A stretch of DNA of 64,000 nt from Mayfieldus sp038040285 (GCA_038040285.1 JBBPIN010000001.1:94227-158226), one strand, 5' to 3'; counted from the first letter of the stretch, positions 30,671 to 41,252 are shown. Translations and numbers: made by a program. Notes: generated by a model not told the origin, from the sequence alone.

Positions 30671-31453
30671 ATGGACGAGCGCTCAGAGCGCATCGCGCGC
30701 TTCATGGACCCGTTCCTGATGGTCGCCGCACTGCTGACCCTGCCCGCGGTGGCGATCCACGAGTCGCAGACCGGAACGAGCCTTGACGCGATCGCCCAGG
30801 CGCTCAACTGGGCGACCTGGGTTCCCTTCCTGATCGAGGTCGTGGTGATGCTCACCGTGGTGCCGGATCGCAAGCGCTGGCTTCGCGAGCACCCGATCGA
30901 GCTGGTCATCGTCGTCCTCACCCCGCCGGTGCTGCCGCCTGGGCTTCAGAGCCTGCGGGTGATCAGACTCCTGCGGCTCCTGCGCTTGCTGCGACTCGCC
31001 CAGCTCTCGCGCCGCGTCTTCTCGATCGAGGGCATTCGCTACGCGGCCCTGCTCGCGGCCATAACGGTGATCGCCGGCGGCGCCGCCTTCGTGGGCTTCG
31101 AGCACTCCCACCACTACAGCGACTGGACCGGCCTCTACTGGGCGGTCACGACGATGACTACGCTGGGCTCCAACATCTACCCGACCACCACCGGCGCCGA
31201 GATCATCTCGGTCGTCATGCTGCTGGTCGGCATCTCCTTCGTCGCCCTGCTGACCGGCGCCATCGCGCAGCGCTTCCTGGGGCCCGAGATCGCCGAGGTG
31301 GAGGCCGAGCTGGAAGAGGGCGAGAAGTCGCCGGAGGCGATCGCCCTGCGTCAGATGCACGAGGTCCGCGACCAGCTACAGGGCCTGGAGGTCGCGCTCG
31401 AGCAGCTGATCGAGGACGCGACCACGCGTCAGGCGGACCGCTCTAGCGGCTGA
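30671..31453 (+). CDS. Voltage-gated-like ion channel with atypical selectivity filter
   Basis: 260 residues in the order of a six-helix channel: an S4-like basic helix LRVIRLLRLLRLLRLAQLSR (95-114), pore helix and filter YWAVTTMTTLGSNIYPTT (157-173), the last pore helix, and a coiled-coil C-terminus (EVEAELEEGEKSPEAIALRQ). Canonical K+ channels have TVGYGD here; this one has TLGSN, one residue shorter and without Tyr. Ion preference is therefore uncertain. No ribosome site before ATG 30671. Confidence 0.85.
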   Translation: MDERSERIARFMDPFLMVAALLTLPAVAIHESQTGTSLDAIAQALNWATWVPFLIEVVVMLTVVPDRKRWLREHPIELVIVVLTPPVLPPGLQSLRVIRLLRLLRLLRLAQLSRRVFSIEGIRYAALLAAITVIAGGAAFVGFEHSHHYSDWTGLYWAVTTMTTLGSNIYPTTTGAEIISVVMLLVGISFVALLTGAIAQRFLGPEIAEVEAELEEGEKSPEAIALRQMHEVRDQLQGLEVALEQLIEDATTRQADRSSG

Positions 31454-31480
31454 TGTCGAGCGCGACTAAGCTCGCCGGCG

Positions 31481-32077
31481 ATGGAGGAGGTTCTGCCCGG
31501 GGTCTTTCACTGGACCGCCGTTCATCCGAAGATCGGCATCGAGGTCAGCTGCCACTTCGTCGCCGGCTCGGGTACGGCGATCGACCCGCTGCTGCCCGAG
31601 GAGGGCATCGAGTGGTTCGATAGCCGCGATCCGCAGCGGGTCGTGCTCTCCAACCGCCACCATCTGCGCCACGCGGAGCAGATCGCCGACCGCTTCGCAT
31701 GTCCGATCCTCTGCCATGAGGCCGGGCTGCACGAGTTCGAGGGCGGCCCCGAAGTGCAGGGCTTCGCCTTCGGCGACCGCCTGACGGACGACGTCACCGC
31801 GCTGCCGATGGACGCGATCTGCCCCGAGGACACGGCCTTGCGAATCGACGCCGCCGACGGCGCCCTGCTGTTCGCCGACACGCTCATCCACTACGGGGAG
31901 ATCGGCTTCGTCCCCGACAACCTGATCGGAGAGGACCCCGAGGAGGTCAAGCGCGCCGGGCTGCAACGCGCCTCAGCGCTGCTCGACCAGCCCTTCGATC
32001 ATCTGCTCTTCGCGCATGGCGCCCCGCTGATCGGGGGCGGCAAGGAAGCGCTGCGCGCCTTCGCGAGCCGCTCCTGA
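31481..32077 (+). CDS. MBL-superfamily-like protein lacking the metal motif
   Basis: 198 residues with the strand order of a metallo-beta-lactamase fold: LPGVFHWTAVHPKIGIEVSC, GSGTAIDPLLPEEG, VVLSNRHHLRHAEQIADRFA, ALLFADTLIHYG, HLLFAHGAPLIGGGKEAL. The HxHxDH loop is replaced by NRHHLRHAE, so it probably binds metal differently or is not a classic hydrolase. It shares a terminator with the convergent acs gene. Confidence 0.7.
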   Translation: MEEVLPGVFHWTAVHPKIGIEVSCHFVAGSGTAIDPLLPEEGIEWFDSRDPQRVVLSNRHHLRHAEQIADRFACPILCHEAGLHEFEGGPEVQGFAFGDRLTDDVTALPMDAICPEDTALRIDAADGALLFADTLIHYGEIGFVPDNLIGEDPEEVKRAGLQRASALLDQPFDHLLFAHGAPLIGGGKEALRAFASRS

Positions 32078-32086
32078 GTCGAGCAG

Positions 32087-32112
32087 GCGGGCGCCGCCGA
32101 AGCGGCGCCCGC
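32087..32112. terminator. Bidirectional terminator between the MBL-like gene and acs
   Basis: Perfect 11-bp stem GCGGGCGCCGC/GCGGCGCCCGC with a CGAA tetraloop, between convergent stops at 32077 and 32120. Confidence 0.75.
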
Positions 32113-32119
32113 GGTGCCC

Positions 32120-34111
<1,992 letters not shown>

Positions 34112-34190
34112 CTCTGCCTCCGCTCAGTGGGTTGAGTTGCGTCAGATTAAGCCTACGTCCGCGCAAGCAAGTAGAACAGACCCGCACGCG

Positions 34191-34261
34191 AGCTGAATGA
34201 GTTCGCCGGCTGGGGGCTGCTCACCGTGTCGGGGCTCGGCAAGCGCCTGGCGACCGCCTAA
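34191..34261 (+). pseudogene. 3' gene remnant
   Basis: The rightward frame ELNEFAGWGLLTVSGLGKRL-ATA ends at TAA 34259-34261. Codons are typical of the host, but there is no start or upstream part; a dispersed repeat begins a few bases later. Too short to name. Confidence 0.25.
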
Positions 34262-34269
34262 ACGATGTC

Positions 34270-34325
34270 TGCCGACGCGTTGCACGCCGGCACAGGCGTG
34301 TCAGGCGGCGAAGCCGCCGCAATTA
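34270..34325 (+). repeat. Dispersed palindromic repeat, copy 3
   Basis: GCCGACGCGTTGCACGCCGG-CACAGGCGTGTCAGG followed by GGCGGC-GAA-GCCGCC (34304-34318) and GCAATT. Same layout as 369-425. Confidence 0.6.
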
Positions 34326-34332
34326 AGACGAA

Positions 34333-34365
34333 GGCCCCGTCCCCGCGGCGCGGGGAGTCGGGGCC
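34333..34365. terminator. Terminator of the small EAP-repeat gene
   Basis: On the minus strand GGCCCCGACTCCCCGC pairs with GCGGGGACGGGGCC (two-base bulge), followed by TTCGTCTTAATT. Confidence 0.6.
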
Positions 34366-34386
34366 GATCGCCTCGAAAGAGGTGAG

Positions 34387-34533
34387 CTACTCGTCGGCGG
34401 ACTCTTCGCCGCCTCCCTCGTCGCCACCCTCTCCGGGCGCCTCGGGCACCTCGGCGGGCGCCTCGGCGGGCGCCTCGGTCGGCGCCTCGGTCGGCGCCGG
34501 ATCGCTGAACGGAGTCTGGGGAGACTCTGTCAT
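34387..34533 (-). CDS. 48-residue acidic protein with EAP repeats
   Basis: ATG 34533 has a perfect AAGGAGG site eight bases upstream. The protein (MTESPQTPFSDPAPTEAPTE ...) consists of tandem TEAP/AEAP/EVPEAP units and a Gly/Glu/Asp tail (GEGGDEGGGEESADE), with no hydrophobic segment. It is disordered and very acidic. Strong translation signals and a terminator argue it is real. Function unknown; a surface-active, metal-buffering or tail-like adaptor role would be guesswork. Confidence 0.65.
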   Translation of the reverse strand: MTESPQTPFSDPAPTEAPTEAPAEAPAEVPEAPGEGGDEGGGEESADE

Positions 34534-34579
34534 CGCTCCTCCTTGTCTGGATTAAGCCACCACATCTGGCCTCATCAAC

Positions 34580-35629
34580 CTACTCGAAGAAGGCGACGGC
34601 ACCAACGATCACGAACAGAGCCACCAGAGCCGCGCCCTCGTAGTCGCGCGCCTCGCCGTCGCCGGTGATCTGCCAGATCGCAACCGCGGACAGCGCGAGG
34701 GAGGCGATGTACACCGGCGGCAGGACGAAAGTCAGCGAGTGGGTGAGCAGCAGCGAGACCAGGATCAGCGCCGGGAACAGGAAGACGGCGATCTGGGCGA
34801 CCGAGTTCTTCACCACCGAGATCGCGAGGTCGGACTGGCCCTTGGCGGCCAGCAACAGCGCCGTGGTGTTCTCCACCGCGTTGCCGGCGATCGCCACGAT
34901 CACCAGCCCGGCGAAGGCGCGCGAGATCCCAAGCGAGTCGATCGCCGGAGCCAGCGCGTCGATGAACCAGTTCGAGACCAATGCCGCGCCGACGCCGGCG
35001 GCGGCGAGCAGAGTGACGGTCGTGGCAAGCGGCAGGCGCGGGCCAACCGCGGGCGCGGCGGCCGCGGTGTCGCTTCGCAGGTACGAGGAGAGCCACAGTG
35101 CGTAGACGACCAGCAGGCAACCGGAGCCGATCGCCGAGATCGTCTTCGCGTCCGCGGCGGCCGCGTCGTTGCTCGACGCCGCGATGCCGAGGATCACGAT
35201 CACGAACACCGCCAGCATCAACAGCGTCATGGTGTCGTTGGGGAGCCGGGGGTGAAAGCGCATCACGCCATCGGGTGCATGGCGTGCGCCGATGACGATT
35301 GTCAGACCGAGGACCAGAAGCCCATTGGCGAGGATCGAGCCGATCAGGGAGAGCTGGGCGACCCGGATCTCGCCGGCGTTGAGCGCGAACAGCACGACGA
35401 AGAACTCCGGCAGGTTGCCGAGCGTCGACTGAAGGAAGCCGGTGACACCCGGCCCGAAGCGCTCTCCGAGCGCCTCGGTCGAGAAGGCGACGATCCAGGC
35501 CAGACCGGCCAGCGCCAGCCCCGCGACCGCGAAGGCGGCCACCGCGGGGGCGTCGGTGTAGTGCAGCACGCCGGCGACGACGCTGCACAGGGCGACCAGC
35601 ACGAGGACGAGGATCTGACCGCGGCTCAC
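34580..35629 (-). CDS. Ca2+/H+ antiporter (CaxA-like)
   Basis: 349 residues, about eleven helices. Both cation/H+ exchanger alpha repeats are present: GFLQSTLGNLPEFFVVLFAL and IVAIAGNAVENTTALLLAAK, with the acidic Glu residues that carry the ion. Should export Ca2+ in exchange for protons. ATG start with no strong ribosome site. Confidence 0.9.
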   Translation of the reverse strand: MSRGQILVLVLVALCSVVAGVLHYTDAPAVAAFAVAGLALAGLAWIVAFSTEALGERFGPGVTGFLQSTLGNLPEFFVVLFALNAGEIRVAQLSLIGSILANGLLVLGLTIVIGARHAPDGVMRFHPRLPNDTMTLLMLAVFVIVILGIAASSNDAAAADAKTISAIGSGCLLVVYALWLSSYLRSDTAAAAPAVGPRLPLATTVTLLAAAGVGAALVSNWFIDALAPAIDSLGISRAFAGLVIVAIAGNAVENTTALLLAAKGQSDLAISVVKNSVAQIAVFLFPALILVSLLLTHSLTFVLPPVYIASLALSAVAIWQITGDGEARDYEGAALVALFVIVGAVAFFE

Positions 35630-35743
35630 CTGGTGCGAACCCTAGTTGCTGCCCTGGCCGACCCGCGCGCCGTACAGCCGTCCGCCCGTGGCGCCGAAAT
35701 TCAAGGAGAGGACCCCAAACTGTCGAACTCGGCCATCGGGTCA

Positions 35744-36292
35744 ATGAAGCGCTTCACCCTCCTCCTCTCGCTGCTCGCTGCGCTTTCCCTGGTCTGGGCG
35801 GCCTCCGCCAGCGCCAAGGTCAATCTGGTTCGCCACGAGAACCAGTACTGGACGTGGTACGCGCCGGCGGGCTGGGTCGACGCCCACAGCGCGAACGGGA
35901 TCGACGTCACCTCGCCGACCGGGACATTCCACGTCGGCTACGGGTTCTCGGGCTGGTATCAGCCGGTCACCCACCAGGACGTGATCAACCTCCTGCTTCA
36001 GTACGGCGGCCTGGACTCGTTCCCGATCAGCAACGTCGTCTTCACCAGCCTGAGCCAGCCCTTCGCCTTCGCCGGCGGTCAGCGTGAAATTCTGACCTGG
36101 ACCGCCCAGCGTCAGGGCGGACCGAAGATCCGCGGGGTGGTGAAGATCGACGTCTTCAACGACGACGCCAGCGCCACCTACGGCTTCGCGACCACCAGCT
36201 ACGACGGCCCGCGCCGCAAGTGGAACGACGAGAAGGGCCTACTGGCGCGGCTCTCGAAGCTGATCTTCTACCACCCGCAGTCACCGGTCTAG
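35744..36292 (+). CDS. Secreted protein of unknown function
   Basis: 182 residues with a clear signal peptide (KRFTLLLSLLAALSLVWAAS ASA), then YWTWYAPAGWVDAHSANGID, VTSPTGTFHVGYGFSGWY and a C-terminal amphipathic region ending LSKLIFYHPQSPV. The WxxAPxGWV start and alternating strands suggest a PsbP/Mog1-like alpha-beta fold, but this is a guess. An AAGGAGAGG lies 42 bases upstream, so an upstream non-ATG start cannot be excluded. Confidence 0.65.
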   Translation: MKRFTLLLSLLAALSLVWAASASAKVNLVRHENQYWTWYAPAGWVDAHSANGIDVTSPTGTFHVGYGFSGWYQPVTHQDVINLLLQYGGLDSFPISNVVFTSLSQPFAFAGGQREILTWTAQRQGGPKIRGVVKIDVFNDDASATYGFATTSYDGPRRKWNDEKGLLARLSKLIFYHPQSPV

Positions 36293-36373
36293 ACCGACTT
36301 AGCACTCTGCCGCCGAACCCAAGCTTCTCGGTCTGGGCGGCACCGCCGGCTGCCTTCAAGCAAACTTGACGCG

Positions 36374-37753
36374 ATGCTCTTCCGTCAGATCGTCCACGAG
36401 GACCTCGGCTGCGCCTCCTACCTGGTCGGAGACATCTCCGCCGGCGTCGCCGCCGTCGTCGATCCGCAGTGGGACATCGACCCCTACGTGCGGCTGAGCC
36501 GCCTGCACGGCGTCGGCATCGAGCACGTTTTGGAGACGCACAATCACGCCGATCATGTCTCCGGACACGGACGCCTGGCGCGAGCCACCGGGGCCACGAT
36601 CCACATCCACGAGCTCGCCGACCCCGAGTACCCGCACGGGCCGATCGGCGACGGCTGGAAGCTGCGCATCGGCGATGTTGAGATCGAGGCTCTCCACACA
36701 CCGGGTCATCGACCTGAGCACACGTCCTTCCTGCTCCGGGACGCGAACCGGGGCTCCGAGATATCCGCGGTCCTGACCGGCGACTCGCTGTTCATCGGAG
36801 ACACGGCGCGGCCCGATCTGGCGATCGAGCCGCGTGAGGGTGCGGCCGAGATTTACCGGACGCTCCACCAGCGGTTGCTGACCTTGCCAGACGAGGTCGA
36901 GGTCTGGCCCGGGCATCTCGGAGGCTCGCTCTGCGGCAGCTCCGGGATCGACCACAAGAGCTCCTCGACGATCGGCTTCGAGCGCCGCCACAACCGCGCG
37001 TTGGGCTTCTCCACCGAGGAGGAGTTCGTCGCCGACGCCGTTGGCACGCTCGGCGACCGCCCGCCCAACGTCGCCCACCTGGTCGCACTCAACCGCGGGC
37101 CGCTGATCGAGGAGCTGAGCACCCCCGCCCCGCTGACCCCGCGGGCAGTCGAGGTCGCAATCGCCGAGGGCGCGATCCTGGTCGACGCCCGCACCGACGA
37201 GCAGTTCGACGAAGCCCACATTCCCGCCGCGATCAGCGCCTCGGCCTACGACACCGGCTTCGCGACCAAGGTGGCAAAGGTGGTCCCGGACAACGTCGAG
37301 CTGATCGTCGTCGCTGCCTCCGACGGCTACGAGCTGGAGGCTGCGGAGCTGCTCTCCTCCGTCGGCCTGCGAGTCCGCGGCTATCTGGCCGGCGGGATGA
37401 CGGCGTGGCGCTCGGAGGGTCGCACGGTGCAGCGGATCGAGCGAATCGACCCCGGCGAGCTGGCGCGGCGGATCGGCTCCACAGAACCACCCGTCGTGCT
37501 CGACGTCCGCGACGTGGACGAGTTCGCCGCCGCCCACATCCCGGGCTCGCTCCACATCCCCTACGGCGAGCTGGTGGAGCGGCTTGAGCAGCTTCCGGCC
37601 GAGGGCCAGATCGCCGCCGTCTGCAGCGGCGGCAAGCGCAGCGGGCTCGCGGCTTCGATCCTGCAACGGGAGGGGTTCGAGAACGTCGTCCACGTAGGCG
37701 ACGGCGGCGTCGCCACCTGGCGCAGCCAGGGCAACCCGGTCGAGAGCGGCTGA
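36374..37753 (+). CDS. MBL-fold hydrolase with two rhodanese domains
   Basis: 459 residues. The MBL domain has ETHNHADHVSGHGRLA (His56, His58, Asp60, His61), LHTPGHRPEHTSFLL and LTGDSLFIGDTARPDL, the pattern of persulfide-dioxygenase/glyoxalase II-like enzymes. Two rhodanese domains follow. The first (VDARTDEQFDEAHIPAAISA) has VVAASDGYE in place of the catalytic Cys loop; the second has AVCSGGKRSG with the Cys. Likely handles glutathione- or low-molecular-weight persulfides, moving or oxidising sulfane sulfur in the cytoplasm. Confidence 0.88.
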   Translation: MLFRQIVHEDLGCASYLVGDISAGVAAVVDPQWDIDPYVRLSRLHGVGIEHVLETHNHADHVSGHGRLARATGATIHIHELADPEYPHGPIGDGWKLRIGDVEIEALHTPGHRPEHTSFLLRDANRGSEISAVLTGDSLFIGDTARPDLAIEPREGAAEIYRTLHQRLLTLPDEVEVWPGHLGGSLCGSSGIDHKSSSTIGFERRHNRALGFSTEEEFVADAVGTLGDRPPNVAHLVALNRGPLIEELSTPAPLTPRAVEVAIAEGAILVDARTDEQFDEAHIPAAISASAYDTGFATKVAKVVPDNVELIVVAASDGYELEAAELLSSVGLRVRGYLAGGMTAWRSEGRTVQRIERIDPGELARRIGSTEPPVVLDVRDVDEFAAAHIPGSLHIPYGELVERLEQLPAEGQIAAVCSGGKRSGLAASILQREGFENVVHVGDGGVATWRSQGNPVESG

Positions 37754-37771
37754 GCCGCTCCCGGAGCGTTC

Positions 37772-38431
37772 CTAGAGGCTCCCCCGCCCCTGAGCCGCCA
37801 TCCGCCCCAGCAGCCGCCCGAGGGTCGCGGGGTCCCAAGTCTCGGGATCGGTGAGCATCGCCCGCGCGCCGGACTCGGCCAGCCCCACCACCATCGCGCC
37901 GAACAGCCGCGACGCGGCGTCGAGGTCGGTTTCGGTGTCACGCCCTTCCAGCCAACCGCGTGCCAGGGCAGCGACGGCCTCCATCTGAGCGGTGCGGGTG
38001 CGCTGGATGCGCTGGGCCAGCGCCGTGGTCGCACCCTCGCCTAGAAAAATGATCCGGTAGGCGGCCGGCGACGCCGCCACGGCGCGAAGGAACGCGGTGA
38101 AGGCATCGATCAAGAGCGGCTCGGGATCGTCGACGTTGGCGTCGACCGGCAGGCTCGCCTGGATCTCGGCCAGCACTCTTTCCTCCTCGCGGCGCAGCAG
38201 CGCCTCGAACAACTCCTCTTTGCTCGAAAAGCAGTCGTAGACGACCGGCTTGGTGACCCCCGCCGCGGCGGCGACCGCCTCCATCGAGGTTCCCTCGTAG
38301 CCGCGCTCCAGGAAGAGGTTGAAGGCCGCGTCCAGGACCAGGGGCCGGCGTCGCTCCGGCCCGAGGTGCGCGGCTCGCCGCCGTGGCACGGGCTCGGTGT
38401 GATCAAGCTCACGGATTCGGTCGTCGCTCAT
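37772..38431 (-). CDS. TetR-family transcriptional regulator
   Basis: 219 residues. N-terminal HTH: LVLDAAFNLFLERGYEGTSM then EAVAAAAGVTKPVVYDCFSS KEELFEALL. Divergent from the SCP2/acyl-CoA dehydrogenase operon with 75 bases between starts, which hold a tandem operator-like repeat. Probably represses that lipid operon and itself, released by an acyl-CoA or similar ligand (inference). Confidence 0.9.
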   Translation of the reverse strand: MSDDRIRELDHTEPVPRRRAAHLGPERRRPLVLDAAFNLFLERGYEGTSMEAVAAAAGVTKPVVYDCFSSKEELFEALLRREEERVLAEIQASLPVDANVDDPEPLLIDAFTAFLRAVAASPAAYRIIFLGEGATTALAQRIQRTRTAQMEAVAALARGWLEGRDTETDLDAASRLFGAMVVGLAESGARAMLTDPETWDPATLGRLLGRMAAQGRGSL

Positions 38432-38468
38432 TTCCTACTTATGGTAGCTTTTTCCTACCGCGAGTAGC
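38431..38468. promoter_or_regulatory. Tandem operator-like repeat TTTCCTAC-N5-GTAGC
   Basis: TTTCCTACTTATGGTAGC (38431-38448) and TTTCCTACCGCGAGTAGC (38451-38468) share 13 fixed positions. Each contains the inverted repeat CTAC-N5-GTAG, and the copies are exactly 20 bp apart. The first copy overlaps the tetR start codon region; placement suits a TetR site controlling both directions. Confidence 0.65.
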
Positions 38469-38506
38469 AACCTGTCTTGCAGGGTACCCGGATCGAGGAG
38501 ACGCGC

Positions 38507-39016
38507 ATGAGCAAGGATCAGACCCCCCAGGCCTCCGAGGACGGGGGCGCCGACAGGGCGCCCGACCTGACGGCGGTCAGCGCCGAGGAATTCGCAGCCT
38601 TGATCGCCAACGCGAGCGACGAGCAGCTCGCCGAGGCGATGAGTGGCCCGCAGCGCGAGACAGTGCTACCGGAGATCTTCTCGCGGATGGCCGAGCACCT
38701 GGACCCCGCGAAGGCGAAGGGCCACGACGCCGTCGTCCACTTCCAGATCCTCGACCGCCCCGACGGCGGCTACGACGAGTTCGAGCTCATCGTGCATGAC
38801 GGCAAGTGCGATGTCTCGGAGACCCCCAGCGAGGAGGCCCGGGTGACGCTCAAGGTCAACCCGGTGGGCTTCTTGAAGCTGATCACGAACCAGGCCTCGG
38901 GACCGGGGCTGTTCATGACCGGGAAGCTGAAGATCGAGGGCGACCTGATGTACGCGCCCCAGATCGCTTCCCTGTTCCGCGTCCCGACGGCACCGAAGCA
39001 GGAAGGAAGCAACTGA
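38507..39016 (+). CDS. SCP2 sterol-carrier-like protein
   Basis: 169 residues from ATG 38507 (GAGGAG at 38495-38500). A hydrophilic leader is followed by the SCP2 fold: AVVHFQILDRPDGGYDEFEL, HDGKCDVSE, ARVTLKVNPVGFLKLITNQA SGPGLFMTGKLKIEGDL. Binds or presents lipid acyl chains. Overlaps the acyl-CoA dehydrogenase gene by one base, suggesting a joint role in fatty-acyl or steroid catabolism. Confidence 0.88.
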   Translation: MSKDQTPQASEDGGADRAPDLTAVSAEEFAALIANASDEQLAEAMSGPQRETVLPEIFSRMAEHLDPAKAKGHDAVVHFQILDRPDGGYDEFELIVHDGKCDVSETPSEEARVTLKVNPVGFLKLITNQASGPGLFMTGKLKIEGDLMYAPQIASLFRVPTAPKQEGSN

Positions 39017-40320
39017 TGGCCACTGCCGAGCAGACCAAGAACGGCGCCGCCACCGAGGCGGAGCAAGTCGACCAGAAGGCGAGCGAGCTTGGGATCGAGG
39101 TCGGCGAGTCGCCGTTCTCGCTCGAGCTTTCCGACGACCAGCGCGACATCCAGGAGTGGGTCCACGGCTTCGCCGAGCAGACGGTGAGGCCGGCGGCGCA
39201 TGAGTGGGATGAGAAGGAGGAGTTTCCTTGGCCGATCGTGCAGGAGGCGGCGAAGATCGGGCTCTATGGGTTCGAGGGGGTGGCCCAATTCTGGGCCGAC
39301 GAGTCCGGCCTCACCTTCCCGATCGTCAACGAGGAGCTCTTCTGGGGCGATGCGGGGATCGGGATGTCGATCTTCGGGACGACGCTGGCGGTCGCCGGGA
39401 TCTTTGCCTCGGGGACGCACGAGCAGCTCGGGGAGTGGGTGCCGCAGTGTTTCGGGACCGTCGATGAGCCCAAGGTGGCGGCGTTCTGCTCGTCGGAGCC
39501 CGACGCCGGCTCCGATGTCTCCAACATCAGGACGAACGCCAAGTACGACGAGGCCAAGGACGAGTGGGTGCTGAACGGGCAGAAGGCCTGGGCGACCAAC
39601 GGCGGGATCGCCGACGTGCATGTGGTGATCGCCTCGGTCGATCGCGAGCTGGGCTCGCGGGGGCATGCCGGGTTCGTGATTCCGCCAGGGACCAAGGGGC
39701 TCGAGCAGGGGGCGAAGCTGAAGAAGCACGGGATCCGCGCCTCGCACACCGCCGACGTCCATCTCGACGACTGCCGGATTCCCGGCTCCTGCCTGCTCGG
39801 GGGCAAGGAGAAGCTCGACGAGAAGCTCGCCCGCGCCCGCGAGGGCAAGAGCTCCAAGGGACAGGCGGCGATGAGGACGTTCGAGCTGTCGCGGCCGACG
39901 GTCGGCGCGCAGGCGGTCGGCATCGCCCGGGCCGCCTATGAGTTCGCGCTCGACTACGCCAAGGAGCGCGAGACCTGGGGGCGCAAGATCATCGAGAACC
40001 AGGCGATCGCCTTCACGCTCGCCGACATGAAGCTGGAGATCGACGCCGCCCGGCTGCTGGTCTGGCGCGCAGCCTGGATGGGGCGCACGGGCAAGGACTT
40101 CAACAACGCGGAGGGGTCGATGTCGAAGCTGAAGGCCGGCGAGGTCGCCGTCTGGTCGACCGAGCGGGCGATGCAGATCCTCGGCGGCAACGGCTACTCG
40201 CGCGAGTTCCCGGTCGAGCGGATGCACCGTGACGCCAAGATCTGGACGATCTTCGAGGGGACCTCGGAGATCCAGCGACTGGTGATCTCGCGGGCGATCT
40301 CGGGTATGCACATCAAGTGA
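39016..40320 (+). CDS. Acyl-CoA dehydrogenase
   Basis: 434 residues. Typical blocks: AAFCSSEPDAGSDVSNIRTN (substrate/FAD contact), KAWATNGGIADVHVV, RPTVGAQAVGIARAAYEFAL, RETWGRKIIENQAIAFTLAD and ILGGNGYSREFPVERMHRDA KIWTIFEGTSEIQ (catalytic base region). FAD enzyme that makes the 2,3-double bond in acyl-CoA. Between SCP2 and hydrolase genes with 1- and 4-base overlaps. Confidence 0.94.
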   Translation: MATAEQTKNGAATEAEQVDQKASELGIEVGESPFSLELSDDQRDIQEWVHGFAEQTVRPAAHEWDEKEEFPWPIVQEAAKIGLYGFEGVAQFWADESGLTFPIVNEELFWGDAGIGMSIFGTTLAVAGIFASGTHEQLGEWVPQCFGTVDEPKVAAFCSSEPDAGSDVSNIRTNAKYDEAKDEWVLNGQKAWATNGGIADVHVVIASVDRELGSRGHAGFVIPPGTKGLEQGAKLKKHGIRASHTADVHLDDCRIPGSCLLGGKEKLDEKLARAREGKSSKGQAAMRTFELSRPTVGAQAVGIARAAYEFALDYAKERETWGRKIIENQAIAFTLADMKLEIDAARLLVWRAAWMGRTGKDFNNAEGSMSKLKAGEVAVWSTERAMQILGGNGYSREFPVERMHRDAKIWTIFEGTSEIQRLVISRAISGMHIK

Positions 40321-41252
40321 CGGTCGGCACGGCCAGCGTGGCGGACCTCGAGCTCCGCGAGACCACCCTGCACGGGCAGAAGGTCTGCTACCGGATGGCC
40401 GGCGAGGGCCCGACGATCGCGTTGATCCACGGCATCACGTCCAGCTCTGACGTCTGGGTCGAGCTGATGGGTGACCTGGTCGACGCCGGCCACTCGGTGA
40501 TCGCGCCGGACCTGTTCGGCCACGGCGCTTCGGCGAAGCCGAAGGGCGACTACTCGCTCGGCGCCTACGCGAGCGGTGTCCGCGACCTGCTCGGGATTCT
40601 CGGCGTGGAGAGCGCCACGGTGGTCGGACACTCCCTGGGCGGGGGCATCGCGCTGCAGCTCGCCTACCAGTTCCCGGAGTACTGCGAGCGCCTGGTGCTC
40701 GTCTCCAGCGGCGGGCTCGGGCGCGAGGTCAGCCCGGTGCTGCGCGCCGCAAGCCTGCCCGGCGCCGAGCTGGTGATGCCGCTGATCGTTCGCGATTGGG
40801 CGGTCCGAGCAGGGGGAACCGTGTCGGGATTCCTGGAGCGCTTCGGCCTTCACGCCGGCCCCCACCTTCAGGAGATGGGACGCGGCTACGCGTCGCTCGT
40901 GGGATCGGACGCACAGCTCGCCTTCGTGCACACGCTGCGGGCGGTGGTCGACGCCGGCGGCCAGAAGGTGAGCGCCATGGACCGGATCTACCTCGCCGAG
41001 CGCATCCCGGTGCTGATCATCTGGGGCGACCGCGACCCGATCATTCCGATCGAGCATGGGCGGCGTGCCCACGAGGAGATCCCGCATAGCCGAATGGTCG
41101 AGATCCCCGACGCCCGCCATTGGCCACAGCTCGATCAGCCGCGGCTGGTCTGCGAGGAGCTGACCGAGTTCATCTCCAGCACCGAGCCCTTCGAGTACGA
41201 CGCCGAATTGATGCGGGACCAGCTCCGCCAAGGACCACCGGCCCCGCACTGA
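40317..41252 (+). CDS. Alpha/beta hydrolase
   Basis: 311 residues, GTG start overlapping the previous stop. Oxyanion HGITSSSDVW, nucleophile elbow VVGHSLGGGIALQLAY (Ser), acid WGDRDPIIP (Asp) and DARHWPQLDQP (His). An esterase, thioesterase or ring-cleavage-product hydrolase; operon context suggests hydrolysis of an acyl or ester intermediate of the same pathway. Confidence 0.9.
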   Translation: MTVGTASVADLELRETTLHGQKVCYRMAGEGPTIALIHGITSSSDVWVELMGDLVDAGHSVIAPDLFGHGASAKPKGDYSLGAYASGVRDLLGILGVESATVVGHSLGGGIALQLAYQFPEYCERLVLVSSGGLGREVSPVLRAASLPGAELVMPLIVRDWAVRAGGTVSGFLERFGLHAGPHLQEMGRGYASLVGSDAQLAFVHTLRAVVDAGGQKVSAMDRIYLAERIPVLIIWGDRDPIIPIEHGRRAHEEIPHSRMVEIPDARHWPQLDQPRLVCEELTEFISSTEPFEYDAELMRDQLRQGPPAPH

